The notes beneath the pieces are model-generated. The model saw only the letters and a program-made list of their open reading frames with translations. It was not told the DNA's origin and made no database searches. Source: Propionibacteriaceae bacterium (GTDB taxonomy: Bacteria; Actinomycetota; Actinomycetes; Propionibacteriales; Propionibacteriaceae). From it: a DNA stretch of 7,848 nucleotides. Below are positions 1 through 7,468 of the stretch, piece after piece (the stretch's first letter is position 1; every line of letters starts with the position of its first letter). A program made the position numbers and the translations under genes. Location of the stretch: positions 1-7,848 of the forward strand of contig DAIEHO010000048.1 of assembly GCA_027353565.1 (NCBI GenBank), written 5' to 3'.

Positions 1-664
1 TGCGGGCGGCGTCGATGTCGTCGACGGCCTGCTCGAAGGACGGCACGAACGCGACGTCAGCCGACTCGTAGTCGAAGCCTGCTGCCTGCACCGCCTTGCG
101 CACGGCCACGAGCTGGTTCGGGTCGGAGGTGATCGTGAAGCCCTCGCCCTGGTCGATGATGTCCTCGGGCTCGGCCTCGATGGTCGCCTCGAGGAGGTCG
201 TCCTCGCTGAGCGTGCGGCCCTCCTGCACCTTGTCGACCTCGATGACGCCCTTGCGGGAGAAGAGGCGCTGGACGGACCCGACGTCAGCCATGGTGCCGC
301 TGTTGCGCGTCACCGCGACGCGGACGTCCGAGGCGGAACGGTTGCGGTTGTCGGTGAGGCACTCGATGAGGATCGCGACGCCCGCCGGCCCGTACGCCTC
401 GTACATGATCGTCATGTACTCCGCTCCCCCGCCCTCGGCGCCGGAGCCCCGCTTGACGGCCCGTTCGATGTTGTCGAGGGGGACGGAGGTCTTGCGTGCC
501 TTCTGGATCGCGTCGTACAGGGTGGGGTTGCCGCTCGGGTCACCACCGCCGGTGCGCGCGGCGACCTCGATGTTCTTGATGAGCTTGGCGAAGAGCTTGC
601 CCCGCTTGGCGTCGACGACCGCCTTCTTGTGCTTGGTCGTCGCCCACTTGGAGTGACCGCTCAT
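1..664 (-). CDS. yebC: YebC/PmpR-family DNA-binding regulator / translation factor (3' end cut off)
   Basis: The N-terminus reads [20 protein letters not shown], the hallmark of the YebC/TACO1 family, followed by the conserved stretches around [41 protein letters not shown] and the GTMADVGSV turn. These cover the three-domain fold. 221 codons are present; the family is usually near 250 residues, so roughly 30 C-terminal residues lie beyond the left edge. The ATG is supported by an AGGAAGG Shine-Dalgarno sequence 6 nt upstream. Family members are known as transcription regulators (PmpR-like) or as factors that relieve ribosome stalling at proline runs; the sequence does not tell which role applies. 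In actinobacteria yebC commonly precedes ruvC, but that region is outside the window. It lies 73 bp downstream of the GNAT gene on the same strand and may be read from its own promoter or by read-through. Confidence 0.96.
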   Translation of the reverse strand, partial: MSGHSKWATTKHKKAVVDAKRGKLFAKLIKNIEVAARTGGGDPSGNPTLYDAIQKARKTSVPLDNIERAVKRGSGAEGGGAEYMTIMYEAYGPAGVAILIECLTDNRNRSASDVRVAVTRNSGTMADVGSVQRLFSRKGVIEVDKVQEGRTLSEDDLLEATIEAEPEDIIDQGEGFTITSDPNQLVAVRKAVQAAGFDYESADVAFVPSFEQAVDDIDAAR

Positions 665-670
665 CGATTT

Positions 671-677
671 CCTTCCT
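671..677 (-). promoter_or_regulatory. Ribosome binding site of yebC
   Basis: AGGAAGG on the minus strand lies 6 nt before the yebC ATG. It is a strong anti-SD match and fixes the start codon. Confidence 0.75.
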
Positions 678-700
678 CACAAGCCGTCAAGAACGTGCCT

Positions 701-731
701 ACTCTACGCAGCCGACGCGGCGCCCGGCCAA
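701..731 (-). promoter_or_regulatory. Possible yebC promoter
   Basis: On the minus strand a TAGAGT hexamer (701-706) fits the actinobacterial TANNNT -10 pattern and lies about 36 nt before the yebC ATG. A weak -35 candidate, TTGGCC (726-731), is 19 bp upstream, longer than the usual 17-18 bp. Only the -10 is persuasive. It falls in the 73 bp gap between the GNAT stop and yebC, so yebC could be expressed separately. Confidence 0.3.
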
Positions 732-737
732 CGCGCG

Positions 738-1736
738 TCAGTGGAGGATGCGTGCGTAGCCGACCAGCGCATCCACCGCGTCGTAGCCAAGGCCGCGATA
801 CCGCGCCATCTCCGCCAGCGGGTCGTCCGTGTCGACCCCCATCCCAGCCCCAGGCAGGCCGGCGTCGAAGAAGGAGGCGGCCGACTCCTGGAGCAGGAGG
901 CCCGACAGGCCGCGACCGCGCCACGCCGGGATCACACCCAGACGGTCGGTCCACCCCTCCTGGGCATCGTCGTCGGTGTCCTCCACGCAGTTGAGCGCGT
1001 ACCCGATGACGCGGTCCCCCACTGTCAGGACCCACGACAGGTCGGGCCGACTGCCGGGGCGCGTCATGGACTCGTGCCACTCGGCCGGCCCGATCTGAGT
1101 GGCTCCCGGCCGGCCGAGGAACGCCTCGTTGTGGGCGGCCAGCACTGCGTCGGCCGGCACCGCGGAGTAGGGGCGCAGCGTGACCTCGTCGGGGATCTCC
1201 GGACGTTTCGGCGGGTGGGCCGGGTTGAACGTCCGGTGCGCATCCAGGTACCAGGTCTCCGGGAGCAGCCCGTAGGACTCGTACAGCTCGCGCTTTCCCG
1301 TGAGTCTCGAGTCGACGACGGCGATGACCTTGAGCGGACCGTGATGGGCGCGGCGGGTCGCGTAGTCCCAGCGTTTGGCCGCGGCCAGCTGCCAGTCGAG
1401 CAGCGCGTGGCCGATGCCCTTGTCCCGCCATGCCGGGTGGACCCCGCCGACGAGCGTCACGCGACGGGGCGACGTGTCCTTGGGGTGTACCAGGTCGAGC
1501 CCGTACGCGACGATCGAGCCTTGCCGGTCACGTCCGACGACGCCGACCTGGGAGACGTCCTCACCGGACTTGCCCAGGGACTCGAGGACCTCGTCGATGC
1601 TGTGCCGTTCGAGAGCGTCATCGAGGTGCTCGATCGCGTCGGCGAGAGATGAGACGTCCGGGTATTCCGATGGCCGAAGTGCCTCCCAGTAGAGGACCCC
1701 GCGATCACGCAGAGCCTCGAGGGGGTCGCTGACCAT
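738..1736 (-). CDS. Tandem GNAT-family N-acetyltransferase
   Basis: The 332-residue protein carries two GNAT folds. The first has a motif A acetyl-CoA loop at about residues 99-112 (VHPAWRDKGIGHALL, with R104, G107 and G109). The second repeats it at about 268-282 (VIPAWRGRGLSGLLL, with R273, G274, R275 and G276). Each is followed by the usual C-terminal strand/helix ending in an aromatic-Gly-Leu/Tyr element (YESYGL near 152-157 and YRGLGY near the C-terminus). Tandem GNAT proteins of about 300-330 residues are common in actinobacteria and include mycothiol synthase MshD, but I see nothing specific enough to call MshD, and the acceptor substrate is unknown. The ATG has a GGGAG ribosome site 5 nt upstream. 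The gene is separated by 80 bp from the operon upstream and by 73 bp from yebC, so it is probably not strictly part of either. Confidence 0.85.
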   Translation of the reverse strand: MVSDPLEALRDRGVLYWEALRPSEYPDVSSLADAIEHLDDALERHSIDEVLESLGKSGEDVSQVGVVGRDRQGSIVAYGLDLVHPKDTSPRRVTLVGGVHPAWRDKGIGHALLDWQLAAAKRWDYATRRAHHGPLKVIAVVDSRLTGKRELYESYGLLPETWYLDAHRTFNPAHPPKRPEIPDEVTLRPYSAVPADAVLAAHNEAFLGRPGATQIGPAEWHESMTRPGSRPDLSWVLTVGDRVIGYALNCVEDTDDDAQEGWTDRLGVIPAWRGRGLSGLLLQESAASFFDAGLPGAGMGVDTDDPLAEMARYRGLGYDAVDALVGYARILH

Positions 1737-1752
1737 GCTGCTCCCGTGTTGT

Positions 1753-1780
1753 CGCGTCGGTACGACCTTGTCCCGACGCG
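1753..1780. repeat. Perfect 8-bp inverted repeat in the GNAT leader
   Basis: The arms CGCGTCGG (1753-1760) and CCGACGCG (1773-1780) are exact reverse complements around a 12-nt centre. The dyad lies between the proposed -10 box (1784-1789) and the ribosome site of the GNAT gene, so it would overlap the transcription start or form a hairpin in the 5' leader. It could be an operator for an unseen regulator or a leader hairpin. There is no T-tract, so it is not a standard intrinsic terminator. Confidence 0.45.
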
Positions 1781-1783
1781 CCC

Positions 1784-1812
1784 ATCGTATCCGGCGCTCC
1801 GCGGGAGCCGAA
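1784..1812 (-). promoter_or_regulatory. Possible promoter of the GNAT gene
   Basis: On the minus strand TTCGGC (1807-1812) and TACGAT (1784-1789) are separated by exactly 17 bp, in the short gap directly after the stop codon of the preceding gene. The -10 matches TANNNT; the -35 is weak (3 of 6 to TTGACA). It would give a leader of about 40 nt containing the inverted repeat. Confidence 0.35.
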
Positions 1813-1816
1813 GGCG

Positions 1817-2629
1817 TCAGGCCCAGATGCGGCGCTGGGTCCTGGCGAGGTCACGGTCCGGGTCGGTCCGCTCCCAGAGCCGGCGCCACGCCGGCATCGA
1901 CCGTACGAGCGGTGAGGTCACCTGCCCGCTGACGACCTGCCACCACGTGGCATCGTCCTCGGCCAGCAGGTCACCGACGACATCGAAGGACCGCTGGGCG
2001 ACCACGACGGGGTTGGGGTCCCGGATCTCGTCGCCGTACCGGACGAGCACCTCGTCGACGGTCCTCGGCGTGGGCAGCCGGGCCGGAGCCTGCGGGCTCA
2101 CGGCGAGGCGTCGCACGACGACAGGGACGACGGCCCGCTCGTACCGGGTGGCGAGGTGGGCCGCCTGTGCGACGACGTCCGGGGCCGCGGCGGACGCGAA
2201 GTCGGTCACGATGAGCACGCTGCGGCCGCGCGAAAGGGCCTTCGGGACGCGGGTCGTGACGACCTTCCACGAGGCAGGGATGGCCTCGAGCAGCACCGCG
2301 AGGTCGGCCTCCGACTCGACGTGGGCCAACGCGACCCTGGCCTCGCCCGACTGGCTCGACAGCCCTGTGACCTCGACCTTGACCCGTTTCAGCCATCCGA
2401 CGAACGGGTCCCGCAAGGAGGCGCGGACGGGAACCGGGAGAACCGAACGACGCTGCTGCGCGGGAGTGCGGTCGATGTCGGACGGCTTCAGCGCGCCGCG
2501 CCCCCAACGCCAGTGCCGCCCGACGAGCCCGACGTCCTTGACGAAGCCTGCGAGCGGGTTGTGGAGCGAAGCGGGTCGGGACCGGGACGTGATCCGCGGG
2601 TCCGCCCAGGAGGCGAACTCGCGAGTCAT
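1817..2629 (-). CDS. Degenerate PlsC-like (glycerolipid acyltransferase fold) protein
   Basis: The 270-residue protein follows the order of segments of a PlsC/LPLAT acyltransferase: a basic lead-in with VKVEVTGL (about 83-90), a strand LAHVESEADLAVLLEAIP (101-118) where the family has NHxSxxD, a strand GRSVLIVTDFAS (135-146) where it has the FPEGTRS motif, then ATRYERAVVPVVVRR (160-174) and VLVRYGDEI, which match the closing strands of the fold. The HX4D catalytic motif is altered (H103 is followed by D109, one residue too far) and the EGTR substrate-binding motif is absent. The acyltransferase assignment therefore concerns fold, and the protein may be non-catalytic or act on something else. 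No signal peptide or clear membrane helix is seen. The ATG overlaps the stop of the LarA-like gene by 4 nt (ATGA), so it is probably translationally coupled. A longer open frame extends upstream, but it only shadows the LarA-like gene. Recognition is by eye and remote. Confidence 0.6.
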   Translation of the reverse strand: MTREFASWADPRITSRSRPASLHNPLAGFVKDVGLVGRHWRWGRGALKPSDIDRTPAQQRRSVLPVPVRASLRDPFVGWLKRVKVEVTGLSSQSGEARVALAHVESEADLAVLLEAIPASWKVVTTRVPKALSRGRSVLIVTDFASAAAPDVVAQAAHLATRYERAVVPVVVRRLAVSPQAPARLPTPRTVDEVLVRYGDEIRDPNPVVVAQRSFDVVGDLLAEDDATWWQVVSGQVTSPLVRSMPAWRRLWERTDPDRDLARTQRRIWA

Positions 2630-4146
2630 GAGACGGCCACCTGGACACCCACCGCGTCGCGCACGTACGTCATCGCAGGGCGGCGGCCGAGCCGCGTCGA
2701 GGCGATCTCCAACGCGTCCGCGTACGTGGTCGCAGCGCGGAAGCCCATGACCTCGGCGGTGCGGCGGTCGGCGCCGACGAAGATCACGTCGCCGAGCGCG
2801 GCGAGCGCCGGCTGCAGGTCGAACCACTGGTGGAACGCGTGCAACGGGTGGTAGGCGCCGCGCTGACGGTACAGGTCGGTGTACCAGGGGTCGGCCGCGA
2901 ACCTCGGCAGGAACCGGGACGCGATCTCGGCCGGGTCGCTCGTCTCGGGCAGCACCTCCGCGATCATGTCGGCCGCGGCGCCGTGGTGGCGCGTGGAGAA
3001 GCGGTCACCCAGCGGGTGGAACGCGATCACGGCGCCGCCCTCCCTGACGATGGGCGTCTCGCCGGCCAGGCCGTACGCGTGGTGGAGGACCCACCAGGCC
3101 GCCCCCAGCGGGCTGCCGTCCCCATCGGGGGCAGCGGCATGGACGGGAGGGACACCGGTGACGAGGACGTCCGCCGTGCCCTTCACCGTGACGAGCTGTT
3201 CCGCGGCCAACCTCTCCTGTGCGCGCTCTCGCACGTCGTCCATGGTCCCCGCGAACACGCCGAGCACCGGGTAGGCGACCGGCCGGTCGGCGTACAGGTA
3301 GCGGCCCGCCTGAACGGGCGCGGTGGCCAGGGCCCGCCGGCTCGCGAGGTAGGCGGCCTGGTCCTTGATGGACCACTCCCACTCGCGTGCGGAGAGGAAC
3401 CGTACCGGACCGCTGTACGAGGGCTGGCCGAGAACCACGGCGACGCTCACCAGGTTCACACGGTCGGCCACCACCTGTCGGACGGGGGCAGCATCGCCGT
3501 TCCAGCCGTACGCGAGGTCGATGGTCTCCCCGGAGGCGAGGCCTGAGGTGAACTCGTCCCAGCCCGCGTGCTCGCGACCGGTGACGACACTCACGTGGAC
3601 GACGAGGTCGGACTCGACGACACGCCGGTTGAAGCGGATCTGTACGCTCTCCGACTCGCCGATGGTGAGCAGTGCGGAGTCGTCACTGGCGTCATGGCTG
3701 ATCAGGCGCGGGTCACTTGCGAAGCTTCGGCTGACGCGCTCTCCGAGCAGCCGCCGCATGTCTTCGGGACCGAGCCGACGCCGCAGCCCGGTCGCGGCGA
3801 TGAGGACGACGTCGTCGACCCCAGCCTCGGCGGCCGTCGTCAGCAGCTGCTCGACCACGGCCCTGCGAGGGTCGTCCGCGGCGGGCGGTGTCAGCACGGA
3901 GATGTCAGCGAACGTGATCGTGAGGCGCATCCCGGCCCGGAGACGCGCGGCGAAGGTCATGCCCTCGATCGGCGCGCGGAGTGCCTCCGCTGTCGCCGCG
4001 ACCGCGTCGCCCCACGCCTGGCCGTCCGGCGGGTACACGATCTGAGCGCCGAGCGAGAAGCGTTCGAGGCGGACGTCCGACGCCGAGCGGACGAGCGTGG
4101 GCGGGGTGCGCTCGTCGACCTCGAGAGCGAAACCTGGTCGTGACAC
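2626..4146 (-). CDS. LarA-fold (lactate racemase domain / DUF2088-like) protein, probably not a canonical racemase
   Basis: The 506-residue protein resembles nickel-dependent lactate racemase LarA along its length. TITFADISVLTPP (76-88) corresponds to the VSDITRP strand; DDVVLIAATGLRRRLGPEDM (111-130) to the ATGxHRP segment; SHDASDD (150-156) to the HDxxD segment; and FNRRVVESDLVVHVSVVTG (172-190) to the N-R-V-x-x-A-D strand. The C-terminal part (DVIFVGADRRTAEVMGF, then YADALEIASTRLG) matches the LarA C-terminal domain. Several LarA active-site positions look lost: the R of DITR is V84, the H of the ATGxH motif is R122, and no lysine occurs after H193, where the pincer-cofactor lysine should sit. 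It is also longer than the usual 420-430 residues. No larB, larC or larE cofactor genes are in the window. The start is GTG, with AAGGAG 5 nt upstream overlapping the stop of the SDR-HAD gene. The substrate is unknown. Confidence 0.72.
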   Translation of the reverse strand: MSRPGFALEVDERTPPTLVRSASDVRLERFSLGAQIVYPPDGQAWGDAVAATAEALRAPIEGMTFAARLRAGMRLTITFADISVLTPPAADDPRRAVVEQLLTTAAEAGVDDVVLIAATGLRRRLGPEDMRRLLGERVSRSFASDPRLISHDASDDSALLTIGESESVQIRFNRRVVESDLVVHVSVVTGREHAGWDEFTSGLASGETIDLAYGWNGDAAPVRQVVADRVNLVSVAVVLGQPSYSGPVRFLSAREWEWSIKDQAAYLASRRALATAPVQAGRYLYADRPVAYPVLGVFAGTMDDVRERAQERLAAEQLVTVKGTADVLVTGVPPVHAAAPDGDGSPLGAAWWVLHHAYGLAGETPIVREGGAVIAFHPLGDRFSTRHHGAAADMIAEVLPETSDPAEIASRFLPRFAADPWYTDLYRQRGAYHPLHAFHQWFDLQPALAALGDVIFVGADRRTAEVMGFRAATTYADALEIASTRLGRRPAMTYVRDAVGVQVAVS

Positions 4147-4151
4147 GAAAG

Positions 4152-4157
4152 CTCCTT
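4152..4157 (-). promoter_or_regulatory. Ribosome binding site of the LarA-like gene, overlapping the upstream stop codon
   Basis: On the minus strand the TAA stop of the SDR-HAD gene (4156-4158) runs directly into AAGGAG, 5 nt before the GTG start. This supports the GTG start and suggests coupled translation. Confidence 0.7.
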
Positions 4158-6516
4158 AAGAGGGCAGGATCCAGCGGGGGGCCGGCGAGTAGACGTTCCA
4201 TTCGACAGTCGACCAGCCCGCCTGCCTCGCGGCGCGCTGAAGCCCGATGTCGGGGTTGACGGCCACGGGGTAGCCGACCGTACGCAGCATGGGCAGGTCG
4301 ACGTGGCTGTCGGCGTAGGCGAAGCTCTGCGCGAGGTCGATGCCGTGCAGCTGTGCGTAGTGGCGCAGCCACGCCGAGCGCGACTCCCCCACCATGGGCG
4401 GTCCTGTGAGGAAGCCCGTGCAGGTCCCGGTCGCGTCGGTGGCGAGCTCCGCCGCCACGACGACGTCGAAGAGCGGGTCGAGGGGTCTGGTGAGCGGCCG
4501 GATCACTCCCGTGATGAGGATCGTCGTGTGACCGGCTGCCCTGTGCTGCCGTACGCGCCGGATCGCGTCGCTCGACATCCGGTCCAGCATGTGCGGCGCC
4601 ATCGTCTCCTCGACGAACGCCTCGAGCGCCGCCAGGTCTGCGCCCTTGTAGCGGCGGTAGACGGAGCGCAGGAACGTCCCGCGGTCCCGTCGCTCGGCGC
4701 CGATGTACCTCGGCAGCGCCGAGACGACGCCGGCCATCTCCCTGAGCCGACCGCTGACCGGCAGCTCGGGCAGACGTGCCCACAGGTACGTCTCCAGCAC
4801 GTTCGTACTGAGGATCGTGCCGTCCAGGTCGAACGCGACGAGCACCTTCGGGCGCTCGTCGCCATCGGGGAGAGGCTTGAGCTCGCGGTACGTGGAGCTG
4901 CGCTCGCCACGACGGCGGCGTGCGGCCTCCAGACGTCGTACGGGGTCTGTGATCGAGGGGATGTGGATGCCGACCATGTACTCGTCCCAGTCGAACGCGG
5001 CGCTGTCGAAGCCCCAGGTCTCGACGTCGTCCGGGTGCAGCGAGCGGTGCAGCGCCAGGGCACGGTCGTCGACGAAGTGGAGCTCGGACTGGAGGTACTC
5101 CGAGTACAGCGACAGGTACTTCCGGAGGAACGTCAGCTGGCTGCCCCCACGGTCGAGACTCGCCGCGAGGCCGCGCGTCGTCGGGCTCCGCGGGATGAAC
5201 GTGAGGGCGCGTTCCGCGGCACTGTGAAGCAGCTCGGTCGCCTGCAGGAGCCGCTGGACGGGCGCAGCTCCGGGGAACTCCCAGATCGCGAGCTTGGCGG
5301 ACTGCTGCCCCGTCCCGTACGGGTGCTCCGAGAAGTAGCGGTGGACGTGCTCGAAGATCCCCCGGAACGTCAACGGGTTCCTCGCGCCGGATGCCGAGTG
5401 GTAGTACTCGGGGACGCCGACCTCCGGCTCGGTCGCGCAGACGGCCAGGATCGCGTTGACGACGAAGTCGCAGGGGATGATGTCGATGACCGCGTCCGGC
5501 GAGGCGGGGAACTCCGGCAGGCTTCCCCGGCCGTACGCGAGGATGATCGGGTCGGCCATCTTGAAGCCCTCGATCCAGCCCGGGTACGGGTGGACGAGGC
5601 TCGACTCGACGATCGCGGGGCGCACCACGGACACCTTGATGTCCTTGCCGACGTCGGCGACGACGCGCTCACCCATGGCCTTGGCGAAGGTGTACACGTC
5701 GGTCCAGCCGAGCGATCGGGCACGTTCCGTACCGGCAGCCACCAGCTGGTTGGCCACCCACTCCTTGCGGCGCGCCTCGGTGTCCTCGGCCGTGGTGAGG
5801 AAGCCCGCTTGGCGGTGGCGCCGCTCCGCCTGCCTGCGCAGCTTCGTCAGCTGCGAGGCGGTCCGCGACTGGGCCTCGATGAGGTCCTTCATCGCCAGAG
5901 CCGCCCTCATCTCCGCCTCGTAGTCCACGTCGTGCGAGTGCGCGGCCTCGGGGATGGCGCCGCGGCGGCGGCCGGCCGTGTACGCGGTGGACACGTGGAC
6001 GTAGTGAGGGATGCGCTCCAGACTGCCGTCCAGACCGGTGACCGACTCGAGGAGCCTGGTCAGCAACGCCTTCGTACCGACGACGTTCGTGAGGAACGCC
6101 TGGTCGATGGGCGGGTCGAACGAGACGTCGCCGGCGCAGTGGAGAAGCACGTCGATGTCGCGGGGCAGGACCGGTACGTTCGGCAGGTCCCCCTCGATCA
6201 CCTCGATGCGGGTGTCGACGAGCTGCTCAGCGCCGCCCGCCGCCTCCCGGACAGCGGCGAAGATCTTCTTCCTGACCAGCGAGACGACACGGTCGCGAGC
6301 GCTGGTCGACCCCTTGCGCCGGACGAGGACACCGACCCGCGTGTCGGGGAGCTCGGTGAGCGTCTTCCACAGGATCTGCTCGCCGATGAACCCCGTGACT
6401 CCGGTCATGACGATCTTCTTGCCGCGCAACAGGTCGGCCAGCTTCCCGTCCAGCAGCGGCGGCGGGTCGGTCTGTACGTGCTCCGACTGGAAGGCGGCCG
6501 CGGGTGCCGCCGTCAC
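4156..6516 (-). CDS. Fusion of fatty-acyl-reductase-like SDR (NAD_binding_4) and HAD-IB phosphatase domain
   Basis: The 786-residue protein has two enzyme modules. Residues about 30-400 are an extended SDR of the NAD_binding_4 / fatty acyl-CoA reductase type. It shows the nucleotide loop TGVTGFIG (38-45), GDLPN at 109-113, HCAGDVSFD (126-134), the catalytic serine in HVSTAY (S176) and the Y275-x3-K279 pair, with a charged helical insert at about 200-265. Residues about 460-530 (ending [21 protein letters not shown]) resemble the C-terminal element of such reductases. Residues 557-770 are a HAD-IB (SerB-like) domain: FDLDGT (D563, D565), LITG (T669), and [11 protein letters not shown] (D736, D740). 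The motif III lysine appears replaced by R713 in GESRS. The likely chemistry is NAD(P)H-dependent reduction of an acyl thioester plus a phosphate-ester hydrolysis; substrates are unknown. The GTG start overlaps the priA stop by 4 nt and has AGGGGG 7 nt upstream. The open frame continues 88 codons further upstream, but only as a shadow of priA. Confidence 0.88.
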   Translation of the reverse strand: MTAAPAAAFQSEHVQTDPPPLLDGKLADLLRGKKIVMTGVTGFIGEQILWKTLTELPDTRVGVLVRRKGSTSARDRVVSLVRKKIFAAVREAAGGAEQLVDTRIEVIEGDLPNVPVLPRDIDVLLHCAGDVSFDPPIDQAFLTNVVGTKALLTRLLESVTGLDGSLERIPHYVHVSTAYTAGRRRGAIPEAAHSHDVDYEAEMRAALAMKDLIEAQSRTASQLTKLRRQAERRHRQAGFLTTAEDTEARRKEWVANQLVAAGTERARSLGWTDVYTFAKAMGERVVADVGKDIKVSVVRPAIVESSLVHPYPGWIEGFKMADPIILAYGRGSLPEFPASPDAVIDIIPCDFVVNAILAVCATEPEVGVPEYYHSASGARNPLTFRGIFEHVHRYFSEHPYGTGQQSAKLAIWEFPGAAPVQRLLQATELLHSAAERALTFIPRSPTTRGLAASLDRGGSQLTFLRKYLSLYSEYLQSELHFVDDRALALHRSLHPDDVETWGFDSAAFDWDEYMVGIHIPSITDPVRRLEAARRRRGERSSTYRELKPLPDGDERPKVLVAFDLDGTILSTNVLETYLWARLPELPVSGRLREMAGVVSALPRYIGAERRDRGTFLRSVYRRYKGADLAALEAFVEETMAPHMLDRMSSDAIRRVRQHRAAGHTTILITGVIRPLTRPLDPLFDVVVAAELATDATGTCTGFLTGPPMVGESRSAWLRHYAQLHGIDLAQSFAYADSHVDLPMLRTVGYPVAVNPDIGLQRAARQAGWSTVEWNVYSPAPRWILPS

Positions 6517-7256
6517 AGCGTGCCCCCTGCCGGGTTGCGGGTGAGTGCGAGGGCGTCGCTGAGCGTGAAGTTCCCCACGTACAGGGCGGTGCCGATGATG
6601 GCGCCCTCGACGCCCAGCGGTACGAGCTGGGTGAGCGTACGGATGTCGGCCAGCGACGAGATGCCGCCGGAGGCGACGACCATCGCGTCGGTCGAGGCAC
6701 AGACGTCCTTGAGGAGCTGGATGTTCGGGCCCGTCAGCATCCCGTCGGAGGCGACGTCGGTGACGACGAAGCGCTCGCACCCTGCGTCGGTGAGCCGCGC
6801 CAACGTCTCGTACACGTCACCACCCTCACGCGTCCACCCGCGCGCGGCCAGCCGAGTGCCCCTCACGTCGAGGCCGATGGCGATCCGGTCGCCGTACGAG
6901 GCGATGACCTCCTCGCACCACTCGGGGTTCTCCAGCGCGGCCGTGCCGATGTTGACCCTGCGGCACCCTGTCGCGAGCGCCCGCTCGAGGCTCTCGTCGT
7001 CGCGGATCCCGCCGGACAGCTCGACGTACAGGTTCATCGCACCCACGATCTCGGCGATGATCTCGGCGTTCGAGCCGCGTCCGAAGGCGGCGTCGAGGTC
7101 CACGAGATGAATCCACTCGGCGCCGTCGTCCTGCCAGCGCTGAGCAGCCGCGAGGGGTTCGCCGAAGACCTTCTCGGACCCAGCCACCCCCTGGACCAAC
7201 TGGACGGCCTGACCGTTCTGCACGTCAACCGCGGGCAACAGTACGAGTGACTCCAC
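6513..7256 (-). CDS. priA: Bifunctional phosphoribosyl isomerase A (HisA/TrpF activities)
   Basis: The 247-residue (beta/alpha)8 barrel is full length and closely resembles actinobacterial PriA, which catalyses the ProFAR to PRFAR step of histidine synthesis and, in organisms lacking trpF, the phosphoribosylanthranilate isomerisation of tryptophan synthesis. Landmark residues fall at the positions known for Streptomyces PriA: D11 in LLPAVDV, S81 in [10 protein letters not shown]130 in GLDVRG, R139-G-W-T, T166 and D171 in VVTDVASDG. The C-terminal phosphate-binding segments ASGGISS and GAIIGTALY are present. The GTG at 7254-7256 is chosen because it puts D11 at its canonical number and is preceded by a well-placed -10 box. 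Another GTG 45 nt upstream has no ribosome site. The stop overlaps the next gene's GTG by 4 nt. Bifunctionality is inferred from similarity; whether the genome has a separate trpF cannot be seen. Confidence 0.95.
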   Translation of the reverse strand: MESLVLLPAVDVQNGQAVQLVQGVAGSEKVFGEPLAAAQRWQDDGAEWIHLVDLDAAFGRGSNAEIIAEIVGAMNLYVELSGGIRDDESLERALATGCRRVNIGTAALENPEWCEEVIASYGDRIAIGLDVRGTRLAARGWTREGGDVYETLARLTDAGCERFVVTDVASDGMLTGPNIQLLKDVCASTDAMVVASGGISSLADIRTLTQLVPLGVEGAIIGTALYVGNFTLSDALALTRNPAGGTL

Positions 7257-7263
7257 GGCCGGA

Positions 7264-7269
7264 ACCCTA
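7264..7269 (-). promoter_or_regulatory. priA: -10 box for a leaderless priA transcript
   Basis: TAGGGT on the minus strand matches the TANNNT -10 consensus and ends 7 nt before the priA GTG, the spacing expected when transcription starts at the first base of the start codon. No convincing Shine-Dalgarno stands alone before this GTG; AGGG is part of the same box. No clear -35 is visible, which is common for actinobacterial promoters. Confidence 0.5.
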
Positions 7270-7468
7270 CCCGAGTCCGAGCCAGGGGCCGAGAGGTCCA
7301 CCAGCCGGGGCGACGTACGGAGAGGCAGTCACCAAGGATGTGCGCCGTACAGCGGCGTGTCGGGGAGCGGCGGGTGGGCAGCACGGATGCGTGAGTGTCA
7401 AGCGATGTCTCGCGGGATCTGTGGACCGACGACGATCCGTCCGTGCGACGCACATGGTCCGTACATGG
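7270..7468. other. Divergent intergenic region between priA and the AbiEi-like gene remnant
   Basis: About 200 bp separate the priA -10 box from the first recognisable residues of the + strand gene remnant. No convincing complete gene is seen. A + strand stretch at about 7430-7480 (residues THMVRTWGLL in the frame of 7247) could be an older, out-of-frame piece of the remnant's N-terminal half, but the match is too short to claim. Confidence 0.3.

Noticed and set aside
714..739. Inverted repeat GACGCG...CGCGTC at the GNAT stop as a terminator
   Set aside because: Six-bp arms with a 14-nt centre are weak in such GC-rich DNA and no T-run follows.
738..1736. Calling the tandem GNAT protein mycothiol synthase (mshD)
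   Set aside because: Tandem GNAT architecture is shared by many actinobacterial proteins; no MshD-specific residues or mycothiol-gene context could be identified.
1792..1810. GC-rich hairpin (GCTCC-CGC-GGAGC on the minus strand) just after the PlsC-like gene as an operon terminator
   Set aside because: The stem is only about 5 perfect pairs plus a bulged extension, and no T-tract follows; part of it also forms the proposed GNAT promoter spacer.
2830..3546. A 238-codon + strand open frame opposite the LarA-like gene
   Set aside because: Antisense shadow of a gene with recognisable LarA segments; low-complexity R/V/G-rich translation and no domain signature.
4303..7110. A 935-codon open frame on the + strand antisense to the SDR-HAD and priA genes
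   Set aside because: It runs opposite two genes with clear catalytic motifs, has a composition typical of the antisense frame of GC-rich coding DNA (many R, V, D, G), and shows no recognisable family motif.
7396..7401. Exact TTGACA on the minus strand upstream of priA, as a -35 box
   Set aside because: No TANNNT hexamer lies 16-19 bp downstream (the 17-bp position reads CCCACC), and the better -10 candidate is more than 100 bp away.
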